Origin: Spongiihabitans sp965206355
Lineage (GTDB): Bacteria > Pseudomonadota > Gammaproteobacteria > Arenicellales > Poriferihabitantaceae
NCBI GenBank assembly: GCA_965206355.1
Contig: OZ242212.1
Coordinates: 2,294,001-2,358,000, forward strand
Direction: 5' to 3'
DNA length: 64,000 nucleotides
In this document: positions 9,656-19,006 of the stretch, in pieces
Layout: every line of letters begins with the position of its first letter
Numbering within the stretch: position 1 is the first letter of the stretch
Notes under the pieces: model-generated
Database searches by the model: none
What the model was told of the DNA's origin: nothing
Seen by the model: only the letters and a program-made list of their open reading frames with translations
Position numbers and translations under genes: made by a program

Positions 9656-9681
9656 CATAACAAATCATTCCAGCGTTATGT
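9656..9681. other. Collapsed attC-like scar
   Basis: The sequence cataacaaatcattccagc followed by gttatg reproduces the R''-L'' side of the integron attC sites further on (TAACAAATCATTCCAGC is identical to attC sites 2, 4 and 6) joined directly to a complementary R' box (GTTATG). The central stem-loop is missing. It lies ~9.3 kb from the integron. Confidence 0.55.
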
Positions 9682-9727
9682 GCAAAATTTAATCAACAGG
9701 GAAACTTATAGTAACTTATAGTAATGA

Positions 9728-9866
9728 GAGACCTTTGCACGGAAGATGATTTCGCTTTCAGGTAAGGCAAAAACGCACGGAATGGGGGAGTTTATGCTTA
9801 TAAATGACCGATTGAGTACGATTTTAACGCAGCATGCAGGTGAAATGGCTTTCGTGCAAAGGTCTC
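9728..9866 (+). mobile_element. Short-form MITE in the trxA-rho interval
   Basis: This is a 139-bp copy with intact terminal inverted repeats, flanked by AATGA on both sides. It lies between the two copies of the 150-bp direct repeat. Confidence 0.9.
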
Positions 9867-9947
9867 AATGACATTTAATCCAAGACCAGAATACACTACA
9901 GTCCCATCAAACAGTACGTGAAATTATTGATGGACAACAACATCTAA

Positions 9948-10097
9948 TCAGCGGACTACCCGCGCCAATAGTCGCGTTAATGGCTATGCACGGCAACTAA
10001 CGCTAATCTTGAATTTATTCAATCACAATATGGACATCTGTGCCAAACCCCTGTACGATGCTTGAATTACGCTCGTAATGCAGTCGTTCAGAATGCA
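9948..10097. repeat. Direct repeat, copy B, trxA-rho interval
   Basis: This is the second copy of the sequence at 9466-9617. The sequence after it, 10098-10193, is the leader of rho; no gene is seen in it. Confidence 0.8.
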
Positions 10098-10193
10098 TTA
10101 ACCCAAATACTCCTTACCCTTTTCGTCCTGCACGGTGCTCGTGATGCGCTAGTGCACAGGCGAGCAATCCATGCTTAAACTTACTTTTCCCTC

Positions 10194-11456
10194 ATGGCAA
10201 TCAATCTTAGCGAACTTAAATCCAAATCCCCCACCGAACTCGCTGATCTGGCAAGATCACTGAATCTTGACAACAGCAACCGCATGCGCAAACAGGATCA
10301 GATTTTTTCTATCCTGAAAGCCGAAGCAAAAAAAGGTGAAAAAATTGTTGGCGAGGGTGTCGTAGAAATCCTTCAAGACGGTTTTGGCTTTCTCAGATCC
10401 GCCACATCCTCTTATTTAGCCGGTCCTGACGACATTTATATGTCACCCAGTCAAATACGCCGATTCAGTTTAAGAACCGGTGATACTGTTTCTGGTCAAA
10501 TTCGCCCACCCAAAGACTCTGAACGTTACTTCGCACTTTTGAAAGTGGAACAAATCAATTTTCAGTCGCCCGAAGATGCCAAAAGAAAAATTCTGTTTGA
10601 GAATTTAACGCCATTGCATCCTGATCAACGGATGCGTTTGGAAAGGGAAAATGGTTCGGCAGAGGATATTTCCAGTCGCGTCATTGATTTAATCGCACCG
10701 ATTGGAAAAGGACAGAGAGGTTTAATTGTTTCCGCACCGAAAACCGGTAAAACCGTTCTTTTGCAACAGATTGCACAATCCATTACCACATTACACCCCG
10801 AAACCATTGTCATGGTGTTATTGATTGATGAAAGACCAGAAGAGGTGACGGAGATGCAAAGAACCGTTCGCGGAGAAGTAATCTCGTCAACATTTGATGA
10901 GCCGGCATCGCGTCATGTGCAAGTTGCGGAAATGCTGATTGAAAAAGCGAAAAGGCTAGTGGAGCATAAAAAAGATGTGGTCATTCTGCTGGATTCCATT
11001 ACGCGTTTAGCCCGTGCTTACAATACCGTTGCGCCGGCATCTGGCAAGGTACTGACTGGCGGGGTTGACTCGAATGCATTACAGCGACCAAAACGATTTT
11101 TCGGTGCGGCACGCAACATTGAAGAAGGTGGTAGTTTGACGATTTTGGCAACCGCGTTAATTGATACCGGATCGAAGATGGATGACATCATCTATGAAGA
11201 ATTCAAAGGTACTGGTAATCTGGAAATCCACCTTGATCGCCGCATCGCCGAGAAACGAGTATATCCGGCAATGGTTATCAATCGTTCAAGCACACGGCGA
11301 GAAGAATTACTCACCGATCCTGCCGAGTTGCAGAAAATCTGGCTACTGCGAAAACTGATTCATCCCATGGACGATTTACAGGCTGCCGAGTTCTTAATTG
11401 AGAAACTCAAGGCGACTAAAACCAATGAGGAATTTATCCGCTCAATGAATCGCTGA
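10194..11456 (+). CDS. rho: Transcription termination factor Rho
   Basis: This is the hexameric RNA helicase that ends transcription at Rho-dependent sites. The protein is 420 aa, like E. coli Rho (419). It has the N-terminal helical domain (LNLSELKSKS-type), the RNA-binding cold-shock-like domain (EGVVEILQDGFGFLRS), the Walker A motif SAPKTGKTVLLQ near residue 180, the DERPEEVTEM segment and the GGVDSNALQRPKRFFGAARN Q-loop/R-loop region. It follows trxA, as in many gammaproteobacteria, but here ~900 bp of repeats separate the two. Confidence 0.97.
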   Translation: MAINLSELKSKSPTELADLARSLNLDNSNRMRKQDQIFSILKAEAKKGEKIVGEGVVEILQDGFGFLRSATSSYLAGPDDIYMSPSQIRRFSLRTGDTVSGQIRPPKDSERYFALLKVEQINFQSPEDAKRKILFENLTPLHPDQRMRLERENGSAEDISSRVIDLIAPIGKGQRGLIVSAPKTGKTVLLQQIAQSITTLHPETIVMVLLIDERPEEVTEMQRTVRGEVISSTFDEPASRHVQVAEMLIEKAKRLVEHKKDVVILLDSITRLARAYNTVAPASGKVLTGGVDSNALQRPKRFFGAARNIEEGGSLTILATALIDTGSKMDDIIYEEFKGTGNLEIHLDRRIAEKRVYPAMVINRSSTRREELLTDPAELQKIWLLRKLIHPMDDLQAAEFLIEKLKATKTNEEFIRSMNR

Positions 11457-11512
11457 CACGGGTAAAATATTTCGACAACAGGGTTGATTTCGACCAAAAT
11501 TTTTCATACTAT

Positions 11513-11540
11513 CGCCACCCGAAGTTTCGGGGGGTCTTTA
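11513..11540 (+). terminator. Possible terminator after rho
   Basis: An inverted repeat of the form CCCGAA-gt-TTCGGG is followed by a short T-containing tract (tcttta). The T tract is weak, so the assignment is tentative. Confidence 0.35.
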
Positions 11541-11598
11541 GGTAGCAGAACGATACCCGAAAACGTGTCGCAACCAGAAAACGCATTAAGGAGTGATT

Positions 11599-11802
11599 AT
11601 GAAACCAGACATTCATCCGTCATATAGCGACATCAAAGTGGTCTGCGCGTGTGGTAATGCCTTTGCAACAAAATCTACGCTGAACAAAGAATTGCATGTA
11701 GAAATTTGTTCTGAATGCCACCCCTTCTATACTGGAAAACAAAAAATCATGGACAGTGCTGGGCGCGTTGGCAGATTTCAGGCACGATACAACCGCAAGT
11801 AA
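11599..11802 (+). CDS. rpmE: 50S ribosomal protein L31
   Basis: This is the 67-aa zinc-binding form of L31, starting MKPDIHPSYSDI. The four metal-binding cysteines are visible in VCACGN and CSECHPFYTGKQ, so this is the Cys-containing paralogue rather than the zinc-free one. A good GGAG site lies just upstream (aaggagtgattatg). Confidence 0.96.
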   Translation: MKPDIHPSYSDIKVVCACGNAFATKSTLNKELHVEICSECHPFYTGKQKIMDSAGRVGRFQARYNRK

Positions 11803-11929
11803 GTGCCACAGTCGCCGCAGTTGGGACTCTCGCAATCAGAAAATAGCACGCCGCTCTTGCTGACGGCTAACACAGACCGATGTTTTTTCGCAGAAATATT
11901 GGGATATAGAATACGGGCAGCAAAAACAA

Positions 11930-11956
11930 AAGGCACTCCATCGGGGTGCCTTTTTA
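11930..11956 (+). terminator. Rho-independent terminator before prmB
   Basis: The hairpin AGGCACtCcatcGgGGTGCCT is followed by a T-rich tract (tttttattt). It lies in the interval between rpmE and prmB and probably ends the rpmE transcript. Confidence 0.8.
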
Positions 11957-11999
11957 TTTGTCTGCATACCCTATATCCAGCCCGATAAGACGGGTAAAA

Positions 12000-12968
12000 A
12001 TGAATCTGGAAGAAAAAATAGCGAGCGTGCAAGCGCGCTTGGAAAAAGCCAACCTGTGTTATGGTCATGGCACCGATAACGCCGAAGATGAAGCTATCTG
12101 GATAGTGCTGTATGCCCTCGGATTCGACCGCACATCGGCACTGGACAATCCCAATGTTTCGCAGCATCAATACCGCTTATCGGCATCAGACAACAACGAC
12201 TATCAGGATTGGCAGACAGTACATAATGATGCCGATTTACGCATCGATCAGATGGTAGAAAAACGCCTGAAACAGCGGATTCCATTTGCCTATCTTGCCA
12301 ATGAAACTTTCTTTGCAGGCAATAAATTTTATATTGATCAGCGCGCGATCATTCCCCGATCTTATTTAAGCGAATGGATTGCCGATGCCTTTACACCTTG
12401 GATAGACTCGAAGAAAACGCATTCCATATTGGATTTATGCACCGGTTGTGGCTGTCTCGCAATCAGTTGCGCTCTGGCATTTCCTAAGGCAACCGTACTG
12501 GCGAGCGACCTTTCAAATCAAGCATTGGATGTTGCCGCCATTAACATTGCTAACTACCAACTCGGTGAACGAATCACATTGCACCACGGCGATTGCTTTG
12601 CCGGAATTGACGAAAAATTTGATCTGATAGTTTGCAATCCTCCCTATGTATCAGACGAGCGCATGGGCACACTACCGCCTGAATACTGCCATGAACCGGA
12701 GGAGGCATTCAGGGGAGGGCAAACTGGACTCGATTTTATTTCTCCGATGTTGCGTCAGGCTGAAAATTATTTGACCGATGAGGGCAGTTTGATTGTTGAA
12801 GCCGGATCGGCATCCAATGCGCTGGAGCAACGCTATCCGAGCATTCCGTTCACTTGGCTGAGCACCGCTTACGATGAAATGGTCATCTTTACCCTGTCTG
12901 CCGATGAGTTAAAAAAACATCGCTACGCACTGCGTGGCAATCCGTCAATATCAGAACACCCAAACTAA
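12000..12968 (+). CDS. prmB: Ribosomal protein L3 glutamine methyltransferase
   Basis: This is an N5-glutamine methyltransferase of the HemK/PrmB family (322 aa). It shows the SAM-binding motif ILDLCTGCGCLAIS and the catalytic NPPY motif in LIVCNPPYVSDERM. The N-terminal part and the YVSDERM sequence fit PrmB, which modifies L3, better than PrmC, which modifies release factors. The ATG at 12000 is chosen over an upstream in-frame start because the preceding residues overlap the terminator. Confidence 0.9.
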   Translation: MNLEEKIASVQARLEKANLCYGHGTDNAEDEAIWIVLYALGFDRTSALDNPNVSQHQYRLSASDNNDYQDWQTVHNDADLRIDQMVEKRLKQRIPFAYLANETFFAGNKFYIDQRAIIPRSYLSEWIADAFTPWIDSKKTHSILDLCTGCGCLAISCALAFPKATVLASDLSNQALDVAAINIANYQLGERITLHHGDCFAGIDEKFDLIVCNPPYVSDERMGTLPPEYCHEPEEAFRGGQTGLDFISPMLRQAENYLTDEGSLIVEAGSASNALEQRYPSIPFTWLSTAYDEMVIFTLSADELKKHRYALRGNPSISEHPN

Positions 12969-12976
12969 ATAATCAG

Positions 12977-14254
12977 ATGGAAAATTCAGCATGCTTTGCA
13001 GAAGCCAAAAAATTCGTTGCCGGCGGGGTGAATTCCCCAGTCAGGGCATTTCAATCGGTAGGTGGAGAGCCGATATTTATCAATCGTGGCAAGGGCGCAC
13101 ACCTGATTGCTGAAGACGGCAAAGAATACATTGATTATGTCGGTTCATGGGGCCCCATGATTCTCGGGCATGCTGATGATCAGGTTGTTCAGGCAGTACA
13201 AAAGCAATCCGCATCCGGCCTGAGTTTTGGCGCGCCGACAGTTCTTGAAACAGAAATGGCAGCATTGATTTGCACGCGCCTGCCCTGGATTGAACGAGTG
13301 CGCATGGTCAACTCTGGCACCGAAGCCACCATGTCCGCAATAAGACTCGCCAGAGGATTTACCGGTAGAGATAAAATAATCAAATTTGAAGGCTGTTACC
13401 ACGGGCATGCGGACAGCCTGTTAGTCAAAGCGGGCTCTGGGGCATTGACATTGGGCGTACCGACATCACTCGGGGTGCCGAGTGCAATGGCAGAACATAC
13501 ACTGACGGCGACTTTCAATGAGCTGGATTCAGTCGCCACAATTTTTGCTACAATCGGCGAGCAGATTGCAGCCGTAATCATTGAACCTGTGGCTGGAAAT
13601 ATGAGTTGCATTCCACCAGCGGAAGGCTTCTTATCGGGACTGCGTTCACTATGCGACCGATTTCAAAGTGTTTTTATTATGGACGAGGTCATGACCGGAT
13701 TTCGGGTCGGCGCACAGGGAGCGCAAGGTTTATATGGGGTACACGGCGACTTAACCACGCTCGGAAAAATTATTGGCGGCGGTATGCCGGTAGGTGCTTT
13801 TGGTGGACGCAGGGATATTATGGCGTATCTTGCCCCACAGGGCGGTGTCTATCAAGCCGGCACCTTGTCCGGGAATCCGCTGGCAATGGCAGCGGGTTTG
13901 GCAACGCTTAAAGCCATTGAGCAGCCGAATTTTTTTGAAAAACTAGACGCACAAACCAAAAAACTGGTGACGGGTATTTTACATGCCGCAACCGCGCACC
14001 GAATAGCGCTAACCGCGAATCGAGTGGCAGGGATGTTTGGACTATTCTTTACTGATCAAAAATCCATTGTTAGCTTTGCCGATGTCATGGCATGTAACAG
14101 CGAAAAATTTAAGCAATTTTTCCACGGCATGCTAGATCAAGGCATCTACATGGCACCCTCCGCCTTTGAAACGGGATTTATTTCCTCAGCACACACTGAC
14201 GCAGACATTGAACGCACAATTAAAGCAGCCGACAACGTATTTTCAACCCTGTAA
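12977..14254 (+). CDS. hemL: Glutamate-1-semialdehyde 2,1-aminomutase
   Basis: This PLP enzyme converts glutamate-1-semialdehyde to 5-aminolevulinate in tetrapyrrole synthesis. The 425-aa protein matches the family length (~426). The N-terminal AGGVNSPVRAF motif, GSWGPMILGH, the HGHADSLLVKAGSG segment and the PLP-lysine region TTLGKIIGGGMPVGAFGG are present. It starts 8 nt after prmB and is probably co-transcribed. Confidence 0.97.
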   Translation: MENSACFAEAKKFVAGGVNSPVRAFQSVGGEPIFINRGKGAHLIAEDGKEYIDYVGSWGPMILGHADDQVVQAVQKQSASGLSFGAPTVLETEMAALICTRLPWIERVRMVNSGTEATMSAIRLARGFTGRDKIIKFEGCYHGHADSLLVKAGSGALTLGVPTSLGVPSAMAEHTLTATFNELDSVATIFATIGEQIAAVIIEPVAGNMSCIPPAEGFLSGLRSLCDRFQSVFIMDEVMTGFRVGAQGAQGLYGVHGDLTTLGKIIGGGMPVGAFGGRRDIMAYLAPQGGVYQAGTLSGNPLAMAAGLATLKAIEQPNFFEKLDAQTKKLVTGILHAATAHRIALTANRVAGMFGLFFTDQKSIVSFADVMACNSEKFKQFFHGMLDQGIYMAPSAFETGFISSAHTDADIERTIKAADNVFSTL

Positions 14255-14712
14255 ATACGTTGCCAAGTAGTCCTATGCGGTTTTTGCAGAAAAGGGATTG
14301 CCACTGCCCGATGTTATCTGCTATTCTCGGTGGCATTATCAGTCTCTCAAGGAAGAAAGATTATGATTAACACGGTTTACGAGCTCATCGTCGGGTCTGT
14401 TTGCTACAGTCCCTGTTGGCGCAACCCTATCAGAGACAGGTCACTTTGGCGTAGGCCTATCTGGCAAAAGCAGGAAAGAGTAACGACTCGGAGTGATGTC
14501 GCTTGTTCACTTGCCGACATCCCGTCCCCACAATCCTCCCTGCGATTGACAACAAGATTATTGATGCGAATTGGTCGTATGATTGGTTCTCTCTGTGCAT
14601 TAAGGTGTTGTGTCGGTCTCAGAACAAGGCAACCCCAGACAATCAACACCGCATCGTGCTAATGCCCTATTCGTAGTTCAATAACAATGTAACAAGGAAG
14701 AGTGAGTATATT
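14255..14712. other. Intergenic region before the autotransporter gene
   Basis: This 458-bp stretch has no convincing gene. A short reading frame beginning at 14363 (MINTVYELIV) has an AAGGAAG-like site, but its downstream composition is Arg-, Cys- and Trp-rich and resembles a non-coding frame. A second frame reads like the end of a secreted protein (GATLSETGHFGVGLSGK), so a decayed gene is possible. A ribosome site (aacaaggaagagtg) precedes the ATG at 14713. Confidence 0.4.
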
Positions 14713-17700
14713 ATGGAAAAAGATACTTCGGGTTCATGGTGGAACCCCCATTTTTTAGATCAAGGCGATTTACAATCAAATTTTGCTCGGTCGGCATGGC
14801 CGACAATCCACCAAACCATCAGAGAAACGCGGTGCTGGTACGCCTTCGCCCTGCTGTCAATACTGATTCTAGGTATATTCGCACCCACTATCTCGGCGCA
14901 AGTGCTGATAAATGAGGTTGATGCTGATCAGGAAGGCACTGATGATGCTGAGTTTGTGGAGCTTTTTGATGGGGGTGCTGGCAACACCGATCTGAGTGGT
15001 TTAGTGCTGGTATTTTTCAATGGTCGCAACGATACCACCTATAAAGCTTTCGATTTAGACGGGTTTTCAACTAACAGTACTGGCTATTTTGTTCTTTGTG
15101 GCAATAAAGAAATGGTGACGAACTGTGATAGCGATGTTTCTCCCAACATCAATCTAATCCAGAACGGAGCGGATGCTATCGCGTTGTACACAGATGATGC
15201 CGTGAACTTTCCCCGAGGCACATCATCAACGTTGACCAATCTAATTGATGCCATCGTCTATGGCACGGACAATCAAGACGACGATGCGGGTCTGTTACAA
15301 CTACTGATACCCAACCAACCACAAGTCAATGAGAACGGTCTTCAGACAGCAACCATGCACTCAAATCAACGCTGTCCCAACGGCGCAGGTGGTGCTCGCA
15401 GGACCGACACCTATGCCCAGTTTGCGCCAACCGCAGGCACAAACAACATCTGTGGTGCCACAGTTAACACCGCACCAACAACAGTAGGTAGTATTGAAGC
15501 ATTGATACTGATGGCGGGTACGACCGACTCTCGGAACATCGCCACACACTTCCATGACCCCGAAGGGGACCCTCTGACCTATACAGCATCCTCCAGTGGT
15601 AGCGACACCGTAACCGTAATCGTTTCAGGTAGTATGGTAATGGTTACAGCAGTAGCAGAGGGCACAGCAACCATTACCGTAACCGCAACCGACACTCATA
15701 ACCCGCCCATCACACAGACCTTTGCCATCACGGTCAATCCTGTCCTCAACACCGCACCAACAACAGTGGGTAGTATCGAAGCATTGATGTTGACGGCGGG
15801 GACGATCGGCTCTCGGGACATTGCCATACACTTCCATGACCCCGAAGGGGATCCTCTGACCTATACAGCATCCTCCAGTGGTAGCGACACCGTAACCGTA
15901 ATCGTTTCAGGTAGTATGGTAACGGTTACAGCAGTAGCAGAGGGCACAGCAACCATTACCGTAACCGCAACCGACACTCATAACCCGCCCATCACACAGA
16001 CCTTTGCCATCACGGTCAATCCTGTCCTCAACACCGCACCAACAACAGTGGGTAGTATCGAAGCATTGATGTTGACGGCGGGGACGATCGGCTCTCGGGA
16101 CATCGCCATACACTTCCATGACCCCGAAGGGGATCCTCTGACTTATACAGCATCCTCCAGTGGTAGCGACACCGTAACCGTAATCGTTTCAGGTAGCATG
16201 GTAACGGTTACAGCAGTAGCAGAGGGCACAGCAACCATTACCGTAACCGCAACCGACACTCATAACCCGCCCATCACACAGACCTTTGCCATCACGGTCA
16301 ATCCTGTCCTCAACACCGCACCAACAACAGTGGGTAGTATCGAAGCATTGATACTGATGGCGGGTACGACCGACTCTCGGAACATCGCCACACACTTCCA
16401 TGACCCCGAAGGGGACCCTCTGACCTATACAGCATCCTCCAGTGGTAGCGACACCGTAACCGTAATCGTTTCAGGTAGTATGGTAATGGTTACAGCAGTA
16501 GCAGAGGGCACAGCAACCATTACCGTAACCGCAACCGACACTCATAACCCGCCCATCACACAGACCTTTGCCATCACGGTGAATGCGGCACCGAAAGCGC
16601 AAGAAACTATCGAGCAGTTGAATGAGGATATCCTGCCACGGCTTGTGCAAGTAGCGGTTGCCAGCACCCTCGCCTCACTAGGAAACCGTATTGACATCAC
16701 CTTCTCTGGCATACCACAAACAGCCAGCTATCAGCTAGACGGACAGCGCACACAACTGGACGGTAAAGCCACGTTATCCGACAGCCTGCAACAGACTCTA
16801 CTACACAAACTACCGACCCATTCCCACGCACTGCAAAACGCTACGCTGGATTGGAAACGGATGTCGGCTAACTCCTCCTTTGCCTTACCACTGCATGCGA
16901 CTGCTGCTAATGCCGATGACAATGGCAATAATCTGGCAGTGTGGGGCAGCGGCGATTACCGCAAGCTGAGTGGAGACAGCAATGATATTGACTGGCGTGG
17001 TGATGTGGTTAATTTGCAACTCGGTATGGATAACCGAGTAGGCAGGGATTTATTGGTTGGTGGCTTGGTTTCGTGGAGCGAAGGCAAAACCGACTATACT
17101 CTGCAAGACCCGAGTAGCAAGAGCGGTAAATACCAGCACACCCTAACCAGTATCCACCCCTATCTGGCATGGTCAAACGAGACGCTTAATCTGTGGGGCA
17201 GTGTCGGCTACGGTCAGGGCACACTTGAATACAAAGAAACGGCTAGTGAGACGAGCAACATCGACACCAGGCTGTTATCTGTGGCAGGGGGTATCAAGGG
17301 TGCGGTCTTGCAACAATCCGGCATCAGTATCAAGAACGATTTCTCGCTCGTCAGAACCGATATTGATGCGGAGGGGAAAAATCCTAAACAAACCATCAAT
17401 AGCCAACGACTACGCTTACTGTTGGAGGTTGATCAAGAGCAGATTGTCATGGCAAACAGCATACTCACACCAGCAATAGAAATAGGCGTGCGTTATGATG
17501 CTGGCGATGGCGACAAAGGCCTGGGCGCAGTGCTGGGTGCGAAAGTACGCTATGCCAACAATAGCGATTTGACCGCAGAAGGCAAAGTACATGCCCTAAT
17601 AGGTCATAATAACTATAAGGAATGGGGCATTCAAGGCGTGATTCGTCAGGAAACCGCTACCAATGGACAAGGACTCTTCTTTAGCCTGAGTCCAATCTAC

Positions 17701-18003
17701 GGCAATAGCCTTAGTACTAGTAGTGCCGATACGCTCTGGCAACAACCACCCACAGACAATAGCAACGGCAACAGCCACACGGATTATAGTGCGCAAATAG
17801 AAGCACGTGTGGGCTATGGACTGTCTGTGCCGGGTGGTCGGGGCTTGCTGACACCATACACTGAAATAACGCTGGGTAACACCACCGACCGCTATTGTTT
17901 AGGATTGCGCTGGAAACATCATTCCCGATTAGAAATGAATCTGTTTGGTGAAGAGCAAGCTGACAAGTACACCGTTCTGCTGGAAAGTCGCTTACACTTT
18001 TAG
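14713..18003 (+). CDS. Autotransporter-like surface protein with Ig-like repeats
   Basis: This 1096-aa protein has an extended N-terminal region with a hydrophobic segment (~residues 44-60, YAFALLSILILGIFAP) ending ISAQ, a likely signal peptide. A lamin-tail-like domain follows (VLINEVDADQ, residues ~63-190). Then come four near-identical 94-residue Ig/cadherin-like repeats (~252-627) containing DPEGDPLTYTASSSGSD and EGTATITVTATD. The last ~280 residues look like an autotransporter beta-barrel (AVWGSGDYRKLSGD, final residues LLESRLHF with terminal Phe). It is probably secreted and surface-exposed; the ligand is unknown. A MITE starts three nt after the stop. Confidence 0.85.
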   Translation: MEKDTSGSWWNPHFLDQGDLQSNFARSAWPTIHQTIRETRCWYAFALLSILILGIFAPTISAQVLINEVDADQEGTDDAEFVELFDGGAGNTDLSGLVLVFFNGRNDTTYKAFDLDGFSTNSTGYFVLCGNKEMVTNCDSDVSPNINLIQNGADAIALYTDDAVNFPRGTSSTLTNLIDAIVYGTDNQDDDAGLLQLLIPNQPQVNENGLQTATMHSNQRCPNGAGGARRTDTYAQFAPTAGTNNICGATVNTAPTTVGSIEALILMAGTTDSRNIATHFHDPEGDPLTYTASSSGSDTVTVIVSGSMVMVTAVAEGTATITVTATDTHNPPITQTFAITVNPVLNTAPTTVGSIEALMLTAGTIGSRDIAIHFHDPEGDPLTYTASSSGSDTVTVIVSGSMVTVTAVAEGTATITVTATDTHNPPITQTFAITVNPVLNTAPTTVGSIEALMLTAGTIGSRDIAIHFHDPEGDPLTYTASSSGSDTVTVIVSGSMVTVTAVAEGTATITVTATDTHNPPITQTFAITVNPVLNTAPTTVGSIEALILMAGTTDSRNIATHFHDPEGDPLTYTASSSGSDTVTVIVSGSMVMVTAVAEGTATITVTATDTHNPPITQTFAITVNAAPKAQETIEQLNEDILPRLVQVAVASTLASLGNRIDITFSGIPQTASYQLDGQRTQLDGKATLSDSLQQTLLHKLPTHSHALQNATLDWKRMSANSSFALPLHATAANADDNGNNLAVWGSGDYRKLSGDSNDIDWRGDVVNLQLGMDNRVGRDLLVGGLVSWSEGKTDYTLQDPSSKSGKYQHTLTSIHPYLAWSNETLNLWGSVGYGQGTLEYKETASETSNIDTRLLSVAGGIKGAVLQQSGISIKNDFSLVRTDIDAEGKNPKQTINSQRLRLLLEVDQEQIVMANSILTPAIEIGVRYDAGDGDKGLGAVLGAKVRYANNSDLTAEGKVHALIGHNNYKEWGIQGVIRQETATNGQGLFFSLSPIYGNSLSTSSADTLWQQPPTDNSNGNSHTDYSAQIEARVGYGLSVPGGRGLLTPYTEITLGNTTDRYCLGLRWKHHSRLEMNLFGEEQADKYTVLLESRLHF
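15466..16593 (+). repeat. Four 282-bp tandem repeats in the surface protein
   Basis: The units start at 15466, 15748, 16030 and 16312, each 282 bp (94 codons). Units 1 and 4 share one variant (residues LILMAGTTDSRNIATHFH, SGSMVMVT) and units 2 and 3 share another (LMLTAGTIGSRDIAIHFH, SGSMVTVT), an A-B-B-A order. The rest is nearly identical at DNA level. Confidence 0.95.
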
Positions 18004-18006
18004 TTA

Positions 18007-18168
18007 GAGACCTTTGCACGGAAGATGATTTTCCTTTCAGGCAAGGCAAAAACGCATGGAATGAGGGAGTTTATGCTCATAAATGACCGATTGAGACCGT
18101 TTTTACCAACAGTAGGCGCTTTTAGGCGACGTAGCATGTAAGTGAAATGGCTTTCGTGCAAAGGTTTC
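18007..18168 (+). mobile_element. Long-form MITE after the surface-protein gene
   Basis: This 162-bp copy has a right end slightly diverged (aaaggtttc). It is flanked by AGTTA on both sides; the left duplication includes the AG of the preceding gene's TAG stop codon. Confidence 0.88.
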
Positions 18169-18483
18169 AGTTAATGGAAAATTGATAATTGGAGCAAGTC
18201 CCCCTAGCCGCCCCTCGTATCATAACAATCGTGTTAGTTATCCAGCCATCTAGTGGTTTTTAATAGACACTATCCAATCGTGGTTGGATAAGGCGGTAGT
18301 GATGCAGCATGTCCCAGTAAGTCATTAAACTTGCTGAAAAGGTATAGCACCTACTACCCACAGAGCATAAGCGTCTCCTTTAACTTCATTAAGCGCGAAC
18401 AGATCTGCTGCAAGAATTCAAAACACTTAGCACAAATAGTTACAAGAATGCACCAAAGTTAAATCATCCAACCTAATCTCAAT
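18169..18483. other. Intergenic region upstream of the IS110 relic
   Basis: About 315 bp with no gene, tRNA or clear terminator that I can support. It probably contains the 5' non-coding end of the IS110-family element. Confidence 0.4.
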
Positions 18484-18500
18484 ATAACCGGAGAATCGTT

Positions 18501-19006
18501 ATGTTATGTATAGGAATTGATATATCCAAAGCGAGCTTTGATTGCGCCTTGTTCATTGAGGGTGCTGATCAACACAAGTCTTTTGGCAATGAGAACAAAG
18601 GCTTCAACGGCTTGTGCAAATGGCTAAAATCATTGAACGCCGCACACGATCGCGTGTTTTATCTGGAAGCAACTAGCATTTATGGCATCGCCTTGGCGTA
18701 GTATTTGTATCAGGTAGGTGAAAACGTGATTGTTGCCAACCCAATCAAAACCCATGCTTTTGCAAAAATGGAAATGACGCGCAACAAAACCGATAAAGCT
18801 GATAAAGCCGACGCATTCAGCCTTGCCCGTTATTGCTCAGTATTAACGGCATCGGCAACAAAACCGCTTGGACGATTATCACCTATGTGAGGGATATAGC
18901 GTTATTTGATAACGCCAGACAAGTCGCCAGCTTCGCCGGATTGAACCCAAAAATAACCCGTCAGGTAAGCAGTATCAACAAAAGCAGTCTGTCCAAAATG
19001 GGGTAC
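18501..19006 (+). pseudogene. IS110-family transposase relic
   Basis: The start MLCIGIDISKASFDCALF matches the DEDD domain of IS110-family transposases, and a GGAG ribosome site precedes it. The frame is stopped by TAG at 18699 but continues in the same frame (YLYQVGENVIVANPIK...KTDKADAFSLARY). Near 18840 the middle of the gene is deleted and the frame changes to the Transposase_20 region (SINGIGNKTAW...ASFAGLNPK). The C-terminal end is lost at ~19006, where it joins the truncated integron integrase gene. It is not functional. Confidence 0.88.

Noticed and set aside
9728..9866. Correia-type or REP repeats as the identity of the small elements
   Set aside because: Terminal sequence, length and the clean 5-bp duplications fit a transposon-derived MITE and not the Correia or REP structures I know.
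14330..14662. 110-codon frame before the surface-protein gene
   Set aside because: Composition is Arg/Cys/Trp-rich without family resemblance; a second frame looks more protein-like but is short. I treat the region as intergenic or decayed.
15361..16401. Four minus-strand frames inside the surface-protein repeats
   Set aside because: They are antisense frames repeated because the DNA is repeated; Cys- and Gly-rich composition is not protein-like.
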